The position numbers were made by a program, and so were the translations under genes. A stretch of 64,000 nt of DNA, taken from contig LYSY01000002.1 of assembly GCA_001657395.1 (NCBI GenBank), positions 558,001-622,000 on the forward strand, written 5' to 3'. Positions within the stretch are counted from its first letter, which is position 1; each line of letters starts with the position of its first letter. This DNA is from Rhodospirillales bacterium BBD 1991-14. Lineage in GTDB: Bacteria; Pseudomonadota; Alphaproteobacteria; Kiloniellales; Kiloniellaceae. A model generated the notes under the pieces. It ran no database searches. It had not been told where the DNA came from and was given only the letters and a program-made list of their open reading frames with translations. Shown in pieces: positions 26,741 to 34,641 of the stretch.

Positions 26741-26802
26741 GGCAGCACCTTCATAGCAGTACCTTCATGGCAACATCTTCATGGTATGGCCTTCATGGTA
26801 TC
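26733..26802 (-). repeat. Five 14-bp repeats forming four chained 5-codon upstream ORFs
   Basis: On the minus strand ATG occurs at exactly 14-nt intervals: first bases at 26796, 26782, 26768, 26754 and 26740, the last being the oxidase start. The first four each open a frame of five codons (MKAIP, MKMLP, MKVLL, MKVLP) then TGA, and every TGA overlaps the next ATG as ATGA. Copies carry AAGG or a purine-rich equivalent 7 nt before the next ATG, and the first uORF has AAAGG 7 nt upstream. The repeated peptide MKVL is the oxidase's own N-terminus (MKVLVVGGG), so the array looks like tandem duplication of the gene's start region. Confidence 0.85.
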
Positions 26803-26871
26803 GCCTTTAGGGGCTCCGCCTTCGCGTGACCGGTCCCCCTCCCTGGAGCATGCCTGCCCCGGGGGTGGCCC

Positions 26872-26919
26872 GGCCAGCAGGAATTCCGGCCAGCGGGAAA
26901 TGCGGCCAGCGGGAAATGC
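26872..26919. repeat. 16-bp tandem repeat, three copies
   Basis: Units at 26872-26887 (GGCCAGCAGGAATTCC), 26888-26903 and 26904-26919 (both GGCCAGCGGGAAATGC). The array ends two bases before the stop codon complement of the cyclodeaminase gene, so it is that gene's immediate 3' flank. Confidence 0.88.
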
Positions 26920-26921
26920 GA

Positions 26922-27857
26922 TCAGCCCCGCTCGTGCACCAACTGGGCGGCCGCCAGGTCTTCGATCGCGGTACCGACCGACTTGAAAGCCGTGATCTGA
27001 TCGTAGAAGCGCCGGCCGCTGCGCTCGCCGCGGGTCAGTTCGAACAGATCGCCGGCGATGTCCTCTTCGCTCAGCGTTCCCGCCTCTATGGCGAGCAGGA
27101 TGTCCCCGGCTTCGCTGAGCGCCCCGGCGCGGGTGTCGACGAAGACCCTTGCCCGTTCCATGACCCGATCATCGCTCTCGCGCATGTCCGGGCGGAAGGC
27201 GCCGACCAGATCCAGGTGCTGGCCGGGCTGCAGCCAGTCGCCGTGGATCAGCGGGTCGCGGCTCAAGGTGGCGCAGGAGATCACGTGGGCACCGCGGGCC
27301 GCCGCTTCCAGATCGTCGGTCGCCTCCACCCGGAAATCCCGGCGGTTGAGCCGCCGGGCCAGCTTCTCGGCCTTGTCCGGATTGCGCCCCCAGATCAGCA
27401 CGTTGCAGATCGGCCGCACAGCGGCGTGGGCCATGATCAACTGCGGCGCCATGGCGCCGGTGCCCACCATCAGGAGCCGTTCGCTGTCCGGCCGCGAGAG
27501 GTATTTCGCCGCCAGAGCCGATGCGGCGGCGGTTCGCTTGACCGTCAGCGTCGGACCGTCGACCAGCGCCAGCGGCGAGCCGGTCTTGCCGTCCAGCAGG
27601 ACATAGATGCCCATGACCGCCGGCAGGCTGCGGGCGCCGTTGTCGGGAAAGATGGTGACCATCTTGACGCCGACGTGGCGGTCCACCTGCCAGGCGGGCA
27701 TCAGCAGCAGCGTGCCGGTGCTGGCGCCGGTGACCTCGACGTCGTGGTGATGGCGGACCGGGACCTTGATGTCGCGCCGGAAGGCCTGTCGGAGTCGCTC
27801 GATCAGGCTCGGATAGTCCAGGGCCGCTTCCACCTCCGCCGAGGAGATGATCCGCAT
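26922..27857 (-). CDS. Ornithine cyclodeaminase/mu-crystallin family protein
   Basis: A 311-residue NAD(P)-dependent protein of the ornithine cyclodeaminase/alanine dehydrogenase/ketimine reductase family. Signatures: GVKMVTIFPDN with K65, VDGPTLTVKRTAAASALAAKYL, the nucleotide-binding VGTGAMAPQL at 131-140, and VGAFRPDMRE with the catalytic aspartate near 218. ATG 27857 shares a base with the upstream lapA stop (TAATG). Together with the downstream amine oxidase it suggests amino-acid or imino-acid metabolism; the exact substrate is not readable. Confidence 0.87.
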   Translation of the reverse strand: MRIISSAEVEAALDYPSLIERLRQAFRRDIKVPVRHHHDVEVTGASTGTLLLMPAWQVDRHVGVKMVTIFPDNGARSLPAVMGIYVLLDGKTGSPLALVDGPTLTVKRTAAASALAAKYLSRPDSERLLMVGTGAMAPQLIMAHAAVRPICNVLIWGRNPDKAEKLARRLNRRDFRVEATDDLEAAARGAHVISCATLSRDPLIHGDWLQPGQHLDLVGAFRPDMRESDDRVMERARVFVDTRAGALSEAGDILLAIEAGTLSEEDIAGDLFELTRGERSGRRFYDQITAFKSVGTAIEDLAAAQLVHERG

Positions 27858-28252
27858 TACGGGCTTCCGGCTGCCGCGGGAAGCCTCGGGGTCTGGTCGG
27901 CGGCGGGGGAGGATGAGGGGGCCGCCGGGGCGGGCGACGGCAAGCCGGCGGCGCCCGGCGCACCCTGGGCGGCGGTGCTGCGCTTCAGGTTTGTCAGCTC
28001 GCGCTCCAGCACGGCGGCGCGCTGCTGGGCCTGGCGGGCGCGGGCGCGCGCCGCGCCGAAGCGCAGCCACATCAGAAAGGCGCCGACGACGAAACCGAAC
28101 AGGAGGCAGGCCAGGACGACAAGGGAAAAAGGCAGTGCCTGCTGGATCTCAAACGGCCAGAAATCGATCACCACCGGGTCGCGGTTGGCCACGGTGAAGA
28201 CGATAAACACCGGGGTCAGCAACAAGGTCATGAACCAGAAGATGTACCGCAC
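27857..28252 (-). CDS. lapA: LapA domain (DUF1049) membrane protein
   Basis: A 131-residue protein with two N-terminal helices (about 3-21 and 41-64), the motif VANRDPVVIDFWPF between them, an arginine-rich coiled coil (about 66-95), and a Pro/Ala-rich tail. LapA-type proteins assist LPS assembly or its regulation at the inner membrane. GTG 28252 is chosen for the GGTGG upstream; a TTG at 28267 is the alternative. Position after ihfB-rpsA is the usual one. Confidence 0.82.
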   Translation of the reverse strand: MRYIFWFMTLLLTPVFIVFTVANRDPVVIDFWPFEIQQALPFSLVVLACLLFGFVVGAFLMWLRFGAARARARQAQQRAAVLERELTNLKRSTAAQGAPGAAGLPSPAPAAPSSSPAADQTPRLPAAAGSP

Positions 28253-28375
28253 GGCAGAACCACCCAACCTTTCGGAAGCTCAAGCCCTGCAGTCTAGAGC
28301 ATGTCCGCGTGCTTCGCGAGACCGTCGTGGACGGGCGAAAGCGCTTGCGGCAACGCTACACCGGTGCGGGCCTGA

Positions 28376-28399
28376 TGCCGGCGTTCCAGGACGCCGGCA
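28376..28399 (-). other. Stem-loop downstream of ihfB
   Basis: TGCCGGCGT (28376-28384) pairs with ACGCCGGCA (28391-28399) around a 6-nt loop, 12 bp past the ihfB stop. There is no T-run on the minus strand, so it is a 3' stabiliser or weak terminator at best. Confidence 0.5.
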
Positions 28400-28410
28400 C
28401 CGGAACCGTT

Positions 28411-28698
28411 TCAGCCCTCGCGCCCGTTCAGGCGTTCGCGCAGCTGTTTTCCGGTCTTGAAGAACGGCACGTGTTTCTCCGAGACGTTCACCGCAGCGCC
28501 GGTGCGTGGATTACGCCCGATCCGCGCTTCGCGCTTCTTCACCGAGAAGGCGCCAAAGCCTCTGAGCTCGACCCGGTCCCCCCGGGAAAGCGCTTCGGAG
28601 ATCTCATCGAAAATCGTCGTAACAATACGTTCCACATCACGATGATAGAGATGCGGATTCAAATCAGCGATATGCTGGATCAATTCCGATTTCGTCAT
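28411..28698 (-). CDS. ihfB: Integration host factor subunit beta
   Basis: A 95-residue DNA-bending protein that pairs with IhfA. It has the HU/IHF fold: [26 protein letters not shown], then [25 protein letters not shown], with the intercalating proline of the beta arm in [10 protein letters not shown] 28698 gives the standard length; an in-frame extension upstream to 28890 is unrelated. It follows rpsA, as in most proteobacteria. Confidence 0.95.
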   Translation of the reverse strand: MTKSELIQHIADLNPHLYHRDVERIVTTIFDEISEALSRGDRVELRGFGAFSVKKREARIGRNPRTGAAVNVSEKHVPFFKTGKQLRERLNGREG

Positions 28699-29076
28699 AA
28701 CGACACATTTCCCCTCCCGACCGCGGCAATGGTCGGGTGTCCCCTGCCCGTTTGCCTCCCGCAGCTCGCCGATCCGCACCGCTGTTCTCTCAAGGCTATT
28801 GCGCCTTGTTGTGCTCTGGCATCCCTGCCAACCAGACTGCGGCGACGGAACCCGCGCTGCCCTTGAGCGCTGCCTTCCGGCGGTTTTCATCTCAAGTACC
28901 CAAAACGTTGCCAGAGGACGCGCACGGCGTCAAGGTAAGTCTTTCAGAACAAAGGTTTTTTTGCTGCGTCCCTTGGTCTGTCCCGCGGAGACCGCGGCCT
29001 TCCAAAGAAAATGCGGCCCGCCGGGGATCGGCGGGCCGCAAGACAAGTCTTACGAAACGGTTGGGCCGCTGCCGGC
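28699..29076. other. Noncoding gap between ihfB start and rpsA stop
   Basis: 378 bp without a credible gene. The rpsA terminator lies at 29003-29040. The rest should hold the ihfB promoter, but I could not identify a convincing -35/-10 pair: a TTGACG on the minus strand (28933-28928) has no matching -10. Confidence 0.6.
29003..29040 (-). terminator. Rho-independent terminator of rpsA
   Basis: TGCGGCCCGCC (29012-29022) and GGCGGGCCGCA (29030-29040) form an 11-bp perfect stem with a 7-nt loop; on the minus strand it is followed by TTTTCTTT. It lies 37 nt after the rpsA stop. Confidence 0.88.
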
Positions 29077-30810
29077 TCAGCCGTCCTTCTTTTCCTCGCC
29101 TTCGGCCTTGGCACGGGCCTCGGAGATGGCGGCGCCCAGGATGTCGCCCAGGCTGGCGCCCGACTCGGTGGAGCCGTACTCCGCCACAGCTTCTTTTTCC
29201 TCGGCGATCTCGCGCTGCTTGATCGACAGGGCGATCTTGCGTGTCTTGGGATCGATGGCGGTGATCCGCGCGTCGACCTTCTCGCCGATGGCAAAGCGGC
29301 TGGGCTGCTGCTCGCTGCGGTCACGCGACAGCTCGGCCTTGCGGATGAAGCCGATGGCGCCGTCGCCGATCTGCACCTCGATACCGTTGTCGACGACCTG
29401 GTGCACCGTGCAGGTGACCACGTCGCCCTTCTTCAGGTTCTCGGTGGAGCCGGCGAAGGGATCGTCGCCGAGCTGCTTGATGCCCAGGCTGACGCGCTCC
29501 TTCTCCACATCGACGTCCAGCACCTTGACCTTGACGCTGTCGCCCTTGCTGTACTGCTTGACCGCTTCCTCGCCGGAAAGGCTCCAGTCGAGATCGGAGA
29601 GGTGAACCATGCCGTCGATCTCGCCCGGCAGGCCGACGAAGAGACCGAACTCGGTGATGTTCTTGATCTCGCCTTCCAGTTCGCTGCCCGAGGCATGGCT
29701 TTCCAGGAAAGCCTCCCAGGGGTTCGAACCGCACTGCTTCAGGCCCAGGCTGATGCGGCGCTTCTGCTCGTCGACGTCGAGGATCATGACCTCGACCTCC
29801 TGAGAGGTAGAGACGATCTTGCCCGGATGGACGTTCTTCTTGGTCCAGCTCATCTCGGAGACGTGGACCAGGCCCTCGATGCCGGCCTCGAGCTCCACGA
29901 AAGCACCATAGTCGGTGATGTTGGTGACGCGGCCCATGAACTTGGTGCCCACCGGGTACTTGGCGCCGACGCCTTCCCAGGGATCGGCCTCAAGCTGCTT
30001 CATGCCCAGGCTGATGCGCTGGGTTTCGGAGTTGAAGCGGATAACCTGGACGTTCACCTGCTGGCCGATGGACAGCACCTCGGTCGGGTGGTTGATGCGC
30101 TTCCAGGAGATGTCGGTGACGTGCAGCAGGCCGTCCACACCGCCGAGATCGACGAAGGCGCCGTAGTCGGTGATGTTCTTCACCACACCCTGGAGGACCT
30201 GGCCCTCCTTCAGGTTGGCGACCAGCTCGGAGCGCTGCTCGGCGCGGGTTTCCTCCAGGACGGCGCGGCGGGAGACCACGATGTTGCCGCGCGAGCGGTC
30301 CATCTTGAGGATCTGGAAAGGCTGCGGCGTGCCCATCAGGGGGCTGACGTCGCGCACCGGGCGGATGTCCACCTGGCTGCCGGGCAGGAAGGCCACGGCG
30401 CCGGAAAGGTCGACGGTAAATCCGCCCTTCACGCGGCCGAAGATGGTTCCGGTGACGCGCTCGTTGCTGTCGAAGGCTTTGGCAAGCTGGGTCCAGGCTT
30501 CCTCGCGCTTGGCCTTCTCACGGCTCAGCATGGCCTCGCCGTTCTTGTTCTCCATGCGCTCGAGGTAGACCTCCACCTCGTCGCCGACTTTCATCTCCGG
30601 CACCTGGCCGGCTTCGGCGAATTCTTTCAGCGCGACGCGGCCCTCCGACTTCAGGCCGACGTCCACAATGGCGGAGTCGCCTTCGATCGATACGATCGTA
30701 CCGCGCAGGACCTTGCCTTCAAGGGAGTCGTCAGTGCCAAGGGATTCATCAAGGAGGGCGGCAAAACTCTCACCCGCCGCCGGGGCATTCTCGCTGGCTG
30801 CTTCAGCCAT
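29077..30810 (-). CDS. rpsA: 30S ribosomal protein S1
   Basis: A 577-residue protein with six S1 (OB-fold) repeats, binding mRNA on the 30S subunit. Repeats begin at about residues 42 (GTIVSIEGDSAIVDVGLKSEG), 128 (GTIFGRVKGGFTVDLSG), 213 (GVVKNITDYGAFVDLGG), 300 (GRVTNITDYGAFVELEAG), 387 (GEIKNITEFGLFVGLPG) and 474 (CTVHQVVDNGIEVQIGDG). MAEAASE at 30810 is the natural start, with AAAGGA upstream; a start nine codons earlier is less likely. The leader upstream is structured and includes a perfect palindrome (30897-30910). Confidence 0.97.
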   Translation of the reverse strand: MAEAASENAPAAGESFAALLDESLGTDDSLEGKVLRGTIVSIEGDSAIVDVGLKSEGRVALKEFAEAGQVPEMKVGDEVEVYLERMENKNGEAMLSREKAKREEAWTQLAKAFDSNERVTGTIFGRVKGGFTVDLSGAVAFLPGSQVDIRPVRDVSPLMGTPQPFQILKMDRSRGNIVVSRRAVLEETRAEQRSELVANLKEGQVLQGVVKNITDYGAFVDLGGVDGLLHVTDISWKRINHPTEVLSIGQQVNVQVIRFNSETQRISLGMKQLEADPWEGVGAKYPVGTKFMGRVTNITDYGAFVELEAGIEGLVHVSEMSWTKKNVHPGKIVSTSQEVEVMILDVDEQKRRISLGLKQCGSNPWEAFLESHASGSELEGEIKNITEFGLFVGLPGEIDGMVHLSDLDWSLSGEEAVKQYSKGDSVKVKVLDVDVEKERVSLGIKQLGDDPFAGSTENLKKGDVVTCTVHQVVDNGIEVQIGDGAIGFIRKAELSRDRSEQQPSRFAIGEKVDARITAIDPKTRKIALSIKQREIAEEKEAVAEYGSTESGASLGDILGAAISEARAKAEGEEKKDG

Positions 30811-30896
30811 TCGGTTCGTCCTTTCTCGTCTCTGCACTATCCAGGCCGGGCGGTTGCACCCGCCGGTCTTCCCGGGACCATCCCGGGCACCACTCT

Positions 30897-30910
30897 AGTT
30901 TTGCAAAACT
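30897..30910. promoter_or_regulatory. Perfect 14-bp palindrome upstream of rpsA
   Basis: AGTTTTGCAAAACT is fully self-complementary and lies 86 bp before the rpsA start, in the cmk-rpsA gap. GC-rich hairpins (GGCGG...CCGCC and CCCGGG...CCCGGG) follow between it and the ribosome site. It could be a dimeric-regulator site near the rpsA promoter. Confidence 0.45.
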
Positions 30911-31026
30911 CCGTGGGACGCGGCTGGGTTTTCCGCGTGATCCTCTACGTCCTGTCGGATCCATCCCCAAAATCAGCGATCCGCACGGCCGACCCTGACG
31001 CTCTGCGACTGCGCTGGGGCCGGTCC

Positions 31027-31692
31027 CTAGGTGGCGGGGCCGGGCAGCTTCAGACGCTTTTCGATCTCGGCCATCGCGGCTGCGAAGGCCTGGTCGGCAT
31101 CCATCTCGCTGGTATCGAGCCGCAAGGCATCTGCCGCGGCCTTTAACGGGGCGGTCGCCCGCCCGCTGTCGCGCGCGTCCCGTTCGCGCAAGTCCTGCAA
31201 AACGCGGGCGTATATACTCTTCTCCCCGCGTTCAAGCAACTCTTTATGGCGCCGCTGGGCGCGGGCCTCCATGGAGGCTGTTAGGAACAATTTCACATCC
31301 GCATCGGGACAGACCACCGTCCCGATGTCGCGACCGTCCAGGACCGCCCCGCCCCGCGGCCCTTCGGGGCCCGCCGGCGGCTCTGCCGCAAAGCGGTGCT
31401 GGAAGGCCAACAGGGCCTCGCGCACGGCCTGATTGGCGGCAACCTTGGAGGCCGCCTGCCCGACCGCCTCGCGGCGCAGATCGCCGCGCTCCAGGTCCGC
31501 CGGGGTCAGCGCGACCGCCGCGGCGACCGCCGCGTCATGGTTCTCCGGGTCGTCGCCGGCGGCCAGCACCTTGGCGGCCACCGCGCGGTAGATGGAGCCG
31601 GTGTCCAGGTAAGCGAAGCTGAGGGCCGCGGCCAGCCGCCGCGCCAGGGTGCCCTTGCCGGCAGCCACCGGTCCGTCGACAGCGATGATCAT
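31027..31692 (-). CDS. cmk: Cytidylate kinase
   Basis: A 221-residue kinase phosphorylating CMP and dCMP. The P-loop GPVAAGKGT is at residues 7-15, followed by YLDTGSIYRAVA, the GRDIGTVVCPDADVKLFLTAS block, and R/D motifs in RRHKELLERG and ERDARDSGRATAPL. Position aroA-cmk-rpsA-ihfB is the conserved arrangement. The gap to rpsA is 216 bp. Confidence 0.95.
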   Translation of the reverse strand: MIIAVDGPVAAGKGTLARRLAAALSFAYLDTGSIYRAVAAKVLAAGDDPENHDAAVAAAVALTPADLERGDLRREAVGQAASKVAANQAVREALLAFQHRFAAEPPAGPEGPRGGAVLDGRDIGTVVCPDADVKLFLTASMEARAQRRHKELLERGEKSIYARVLQDLRERDARDSGRATAPLKAAADALRLDTSEMDADQAFAAAMAEIEKRLKLPGPAT

Positions 31693-31761
31693 AGGACGGG
31701 GGTCATTGCCCGCTGTATCGCGCGGCGACTGCAGCCTGCGCGGTGCTCTTGTGGACCCGGT

Positions 31762-33093
31762 TCAGACATCGCCCAGCTGCGCGCCCAGGCCTTGCATCAG
31801 GGCGGTGAAGTCCGGAAAGGAGGTGGCGATCGGCGTGGCGTCGTCGATCTGCACGGGCCGCTCGCTGGCCAGCCCAAGGACCAGGAAGCTCATGGCGATG
31901 CGGTGGTCCAATTCGGTCTGGATCGGCTGGTTGTTGCCGCCCGGCGGCCGACCGTTCACCCCGTCGACCACCAGGCTGTCGGGCCCTTCCTCGACGGTCA
32001 CACTGCAGAGGGTAAGGCCGCGGGCGACGGCGGCCAGGCGGTCGCTTTCCTTGACCCTCAGTTCTCCGAGCCCCTGCATCACGGTGCGCCCCTCCGCGGC
32101 CGCCGCCGCCATGGCCAGCACCGGGTACTCGTCGATCATCGAGGGCGCGCGCTCGGCGGGCACGGTGACGCCGTGCAGGGCGGAGCCGCGCACCAGCAGA
32201 TCGGCGACCGGTTCGCCGCCCACCTCCCGCGCGTTCTCGATGGAAATGTCGCCGCCCATCTCCTGCAGGGTGGTGACCAAGCCGCTGCGCTGCGGGTTCA
32301 TGCCGACCCCCGGCAGGCGCACCTCCGATCCCGGCAGCAGCAGGGCCGCCACCAGCGGGAAGGCCGCCGAAGAGGGGTCGGCCGGAACCACGACGGGCTT
32401 TCCGGTCAGCTCCGGCTGGCCGGAAAGCACGATCTCGTGGGCGCTGCCGTTCGCCAGCGCGATCTCGTTCTGGCGCAGGTTCGCGCCGAAGTAGGCCAGC
32501 ATGCGTTCGCTATGGTCGCGCGTCGCCTCCCGTTCCACCACCCGGGTCTCGCCGGGGGCGTTGAGGCCGGCCAGCAGCACCGCCGACTTCACCTGGGCCG
32601 AGGGCACCGGCAGCTCATAGTCGAGCGGCAAGGGGTCGCGGCTGCCCACCACGGTCACCGGCAGGCGCCCGCCTTCGCGCGCGATGAAGGTGGCGCCGCA
32701 GGCCGAGAGCGGATCGGTCACCCGCGCCATCGGCCGGCTGCGCAGGGAGGCATCGCCGGTAACCACGGCGGTCAGCGGATGGCTCGCCAGGATGCCCAGC
32801 AGCAGCCGCGCCCCGGTGCCCGAGTTGCCCATGTCGATGACGTTTTCCGGTTCGCTCAGACCGCCGATACCGCGCCCCCAGATGTGCCAGCGCCCGGCCT
32901 CGTCGCGCTCGATCTCGGCGCCCAGGGCGCGCATCGCCTCTGCAGTGCAGAGCACGTCTTCGCCCTCCAGCAGGCCATCGACCGTGGTCTCGCCACAGGC
33001 GAGCGCCCCCAGCATGAGCGCGCGGTGCGAGATCGACTTGTCGCCCGGCAGCCGGACCGTGCCGGTCAGGGCATCACTCGGTTGCGCCGTCAT
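31762..33093 (-). CDS. aroA: 3-phosphoshikimate 1-carboxyvinyltransferase (EPSP synthase)
   Basis: A 443-residue two-domain enzyme of the shikimate pathway. [17 protein letters not shown] (residues 15-31, with K19) binds substrate; [12 protein letters not shown] and [15 protein letters not shown] follow, and a catalytic aspartate is in [14 protein letters not shown], with [10 protein letters not shown] downstream. ATG 33093 is preferred; an in-frame extension of 72 residues to 33309 is not homologous. First gene of the aroA-cmk-rpsA-ihfB strand run, divergent from the TIGR02300 gene. Confidence 0.95.
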   Translation of the reverse strand: MTAQPSDALTGTVRLPGDKSISHRALMLGALACGETTVDGLLEGEDVLCTAEAMRALGAEIERDEAGRWHIWGRGIGGLSEPENVIDMGNSGTGARLLLGILASHPLTAVVTGDASLRSRPMARVTDPLSACGATFIAREGGRLPVTVVGSRDPLPLDYELPVPSAQVKSAVLLAGLNAPGETRVVEREATRDHSERMLAYFGANLRQNEIALANGSAHEIVLSGQPELTGKPVVVPADPSSAAFPLVAALLLPGSEVRLPGVGMNPQRSGLVTTLQEMGGDISIENAREVGGEPVADLLVRGSALHGVTVPAERAPSMIDEYPVLAMAAAAAEGRTVMQGLGELRVKESDRLAAVARGLTLCSVTVEEGPDSLVVDGVNGRPPGGNNQPIQTELDHRIAMSFLVLGLASERPVQIDDATPIATSFPDFTALMQGLGAQLGDV

Positions 33094-33335
33094 AGGATGC
33101 ACCGCCGCGTGCTCGCCTGTTGCACCGTGGGCTTGCAAGCTTTGGGGTTGCACTTGAACGTCTTCCTCTATCGTGCGCCACGTGTCGCGGTTCGATGCCG
33201 GGAGGTGCGCTGCCGCCGAGACGCTATGACCTGCCCCCGGGAGCATCACCGAATTACCTTTTGACAGCGATGCACGATCATGGCAATTGCCAAACCCGGG
33301 ACCAGACATTCAGAAGATCCTTGGAGGACGCGCTG

Positions 33336-33719
33336 GTGGCTAATCCGAAGTGGGGGACCAAGCGCATCTGTCAGAGTTGTGGGGCGAAGTTCTACGACCT
33401 GCGGAAATCACCGATCATCTGCCCCTCCTGTGGGGTGGAGTTCGATCCTGAAGCTCTGTTGAAGTCGCGCCGTCCGCGCTCGGCGCCGAAGCCCGAGCCT
33501 GCGCCGAAGGCGAAGGCGAAGGCGAAGAAGGCTGCCCCTGAGGGTGACGAGGAGGCGGCGGAGGACGACGACATCGACCTCGAAGACGCCGAGGCCGATG
33601 CGATGATCAAAGAGGCGGGCGACGACGAGGACGAGGACTTCATCGAAGACACCTCGGACCTGGGCGACGACGACGACATGGCTGAGGTCGTGGTGAAGGA
33701 AGACAAAGACGACACCTGA
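33336..33719 (+). CDS. TIGR02300 family protein (FYDLN acid domain)
   Basis: A 127-residue protein with an N-terminal zinc ribbon (C12, C15, C29, C32: CQSCGAKFYDL...CPSCGVEFDP), an Ala/Lys/Pro-rich linker, and a highly acidic C-terminal half (runs of D and E from about residue 68). The family is widespread in alphaproteobacteria and of unknown function. GTG 33336 is the start: GGAGG lies 8 nt upstream and the sequence MANPKWGTKRICQ is the family N-terminus. Confidence 0.92.
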   Translation: MANPKWGTKRICQSCGAKFYDLRKSPIICPSCGVEFDPEALLKSRRPRSAPKPEPAPKAKAKAKKAAPEGDEEAAEDDDIDLEDAEADAMIKEAGDDEDEDFIEDTSDLGDDDDMAEVVVKEDKDDT

Positions 33720-33852
33720 AGCAAAGCCCCGCGGCAGACCGGCTTTGGCCGACGAGTTGGCAGACGGGCGCGGCAGCCGTTAGCGATCCGCTAACCGGGC
33801 CCGGGCTACGTCATGCCCGTCCACAGGGCATCCGCGCCGCGGCCGGGCCGTC

Positions 33853-33895
33853 GGCGCCAGGGCCGGGGTTTGTGGCGCCAGGGCGGGGGTTTTGT
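33853..33895. repeat. 21-bp imperfect tandem duplication
   Basis: GGCGCCAGGGCCGGGGTTTG at 33853-33872 is repeated from 33874 with one substitution and one extra T. It lies in the 288-bp noncoding stretch between the TIGR02300 gene and the tRNA, where I see nothing else. Confidence 0.75.
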
Positions 33896-34007
33896 CACGA
33901 GATTTTCCTTGCCTTGCGGCGGCGGGATACCTAATTTCCCGCGCACAGCCGGTCCGGGGCCCGGGAACCCAGCGTTCCTGCCGCCCATGACGGTCCGGCT
34001 TCCCTAA

Positions 34008-34083
<76 letters not shown>

Positions 34084-34089
34084 GTTTCC

Positions 34090-34120
34090 AAAACCCCCGG
34101 CCGGCCCGGGGGTTTTGCCT
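34090..34120. terminator. Bidirectional terminator between tRNA-Ala and tctB
   Basis: AAAACCCCCGG (34090-34100) pairs with CCGGGGGTTTT (34106-34116) around a 5-nt loop. The T-run on each strand is part of the stem base, so it can end both the tRNA (+) and the tctCAB transcript (-). Confidence 0.85.
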
Positions 34121-34141
34121 TTCTGAGCGGCCTCCGCCCCT

Positions 34142-34636
34142 TCAGGGCACCGCGATCTTCAGGACCCAGACGAAGAGGCTGTAGAAGCCGCCGACCAGCA
34201 CGGCGCCGGCCAGCACGTGCAGCAGCGCGGCGGTGAGGCTCATGCGCTCCCGGTAGGTCACCAGTCCCACGGCGGCGAGGCCGAGCCCGGCGGTCACCAG
34301 GAAGCCGAGGGGCTTCAGCAGCAGCGCCCAGGCCATCAGGGCTATGGCGATCCCGGCGAGGCGCGGCCGATCGACCCGCGGCGCCTCAAGGACCTCCGTC
34401 GAGACCTCCGGGCCTTCGGACTTCGGTGCCGGTTCCGTGGCTGCCGCCCGGCGCTGGCGCAGCAGGCTGCGCAGGGCGAGGCCGAGGGCCGCCAGGATCA
34501 GCAGGATCGCCGCCGTGCGCGGAAAGACGGCGCCGAGTTCCGACATATCCCCGGTGCGCGACAGTGCGAAGACGCCGAGGCCCAGGGCCAGGGCGGCGGC
34601 CAGCAGGTCGGCGATGCGCGAGTCGGCTCTATCCAT
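34142..34636 (-). CDS. tctB: Tripartite tricarboxylate transporter small membrane subunit (TctB)
   Basis: A 164-residue protein with four hydrophobic segments (about 8-24, 36-56, 96-128, 137-160) and a charged linker at 60-92, matching the small TctB subunit. It lies 5 bp after tctA in the tctC-tctA-tctB operon. Substrate is unknown. Confidence 0.85.
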   Translation of the reverse strand: MDRADSRIADLLAAALALGLGVFALSRTGDMSELGAVFPRTAAILLILAALGLALRSLLRQRRAAATEPAPKSEGPEVSTEVLEAPRVDRPRLAGIAIALMAWALLLKPLGFLVTAGLGLAAVGLVTYRERMSLTAALLHVLAGAVLVGGFYSLFVWVLKIAVP

Positions 34637-34641
34637 CTGGT

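Noticed and set aside
26733-26919. Possible CRISPR array
   Set aside because: Units are 14 and 16 bp, directly abutting with no spacers, and no cas genes are present.
33261-33266. Consensus TTGACA upstream of the TIGR02300 gene
   Set aside because: The hexamer at 17-bp spacing is CAATTG, a poor -10; plausible but not supported enough to list.
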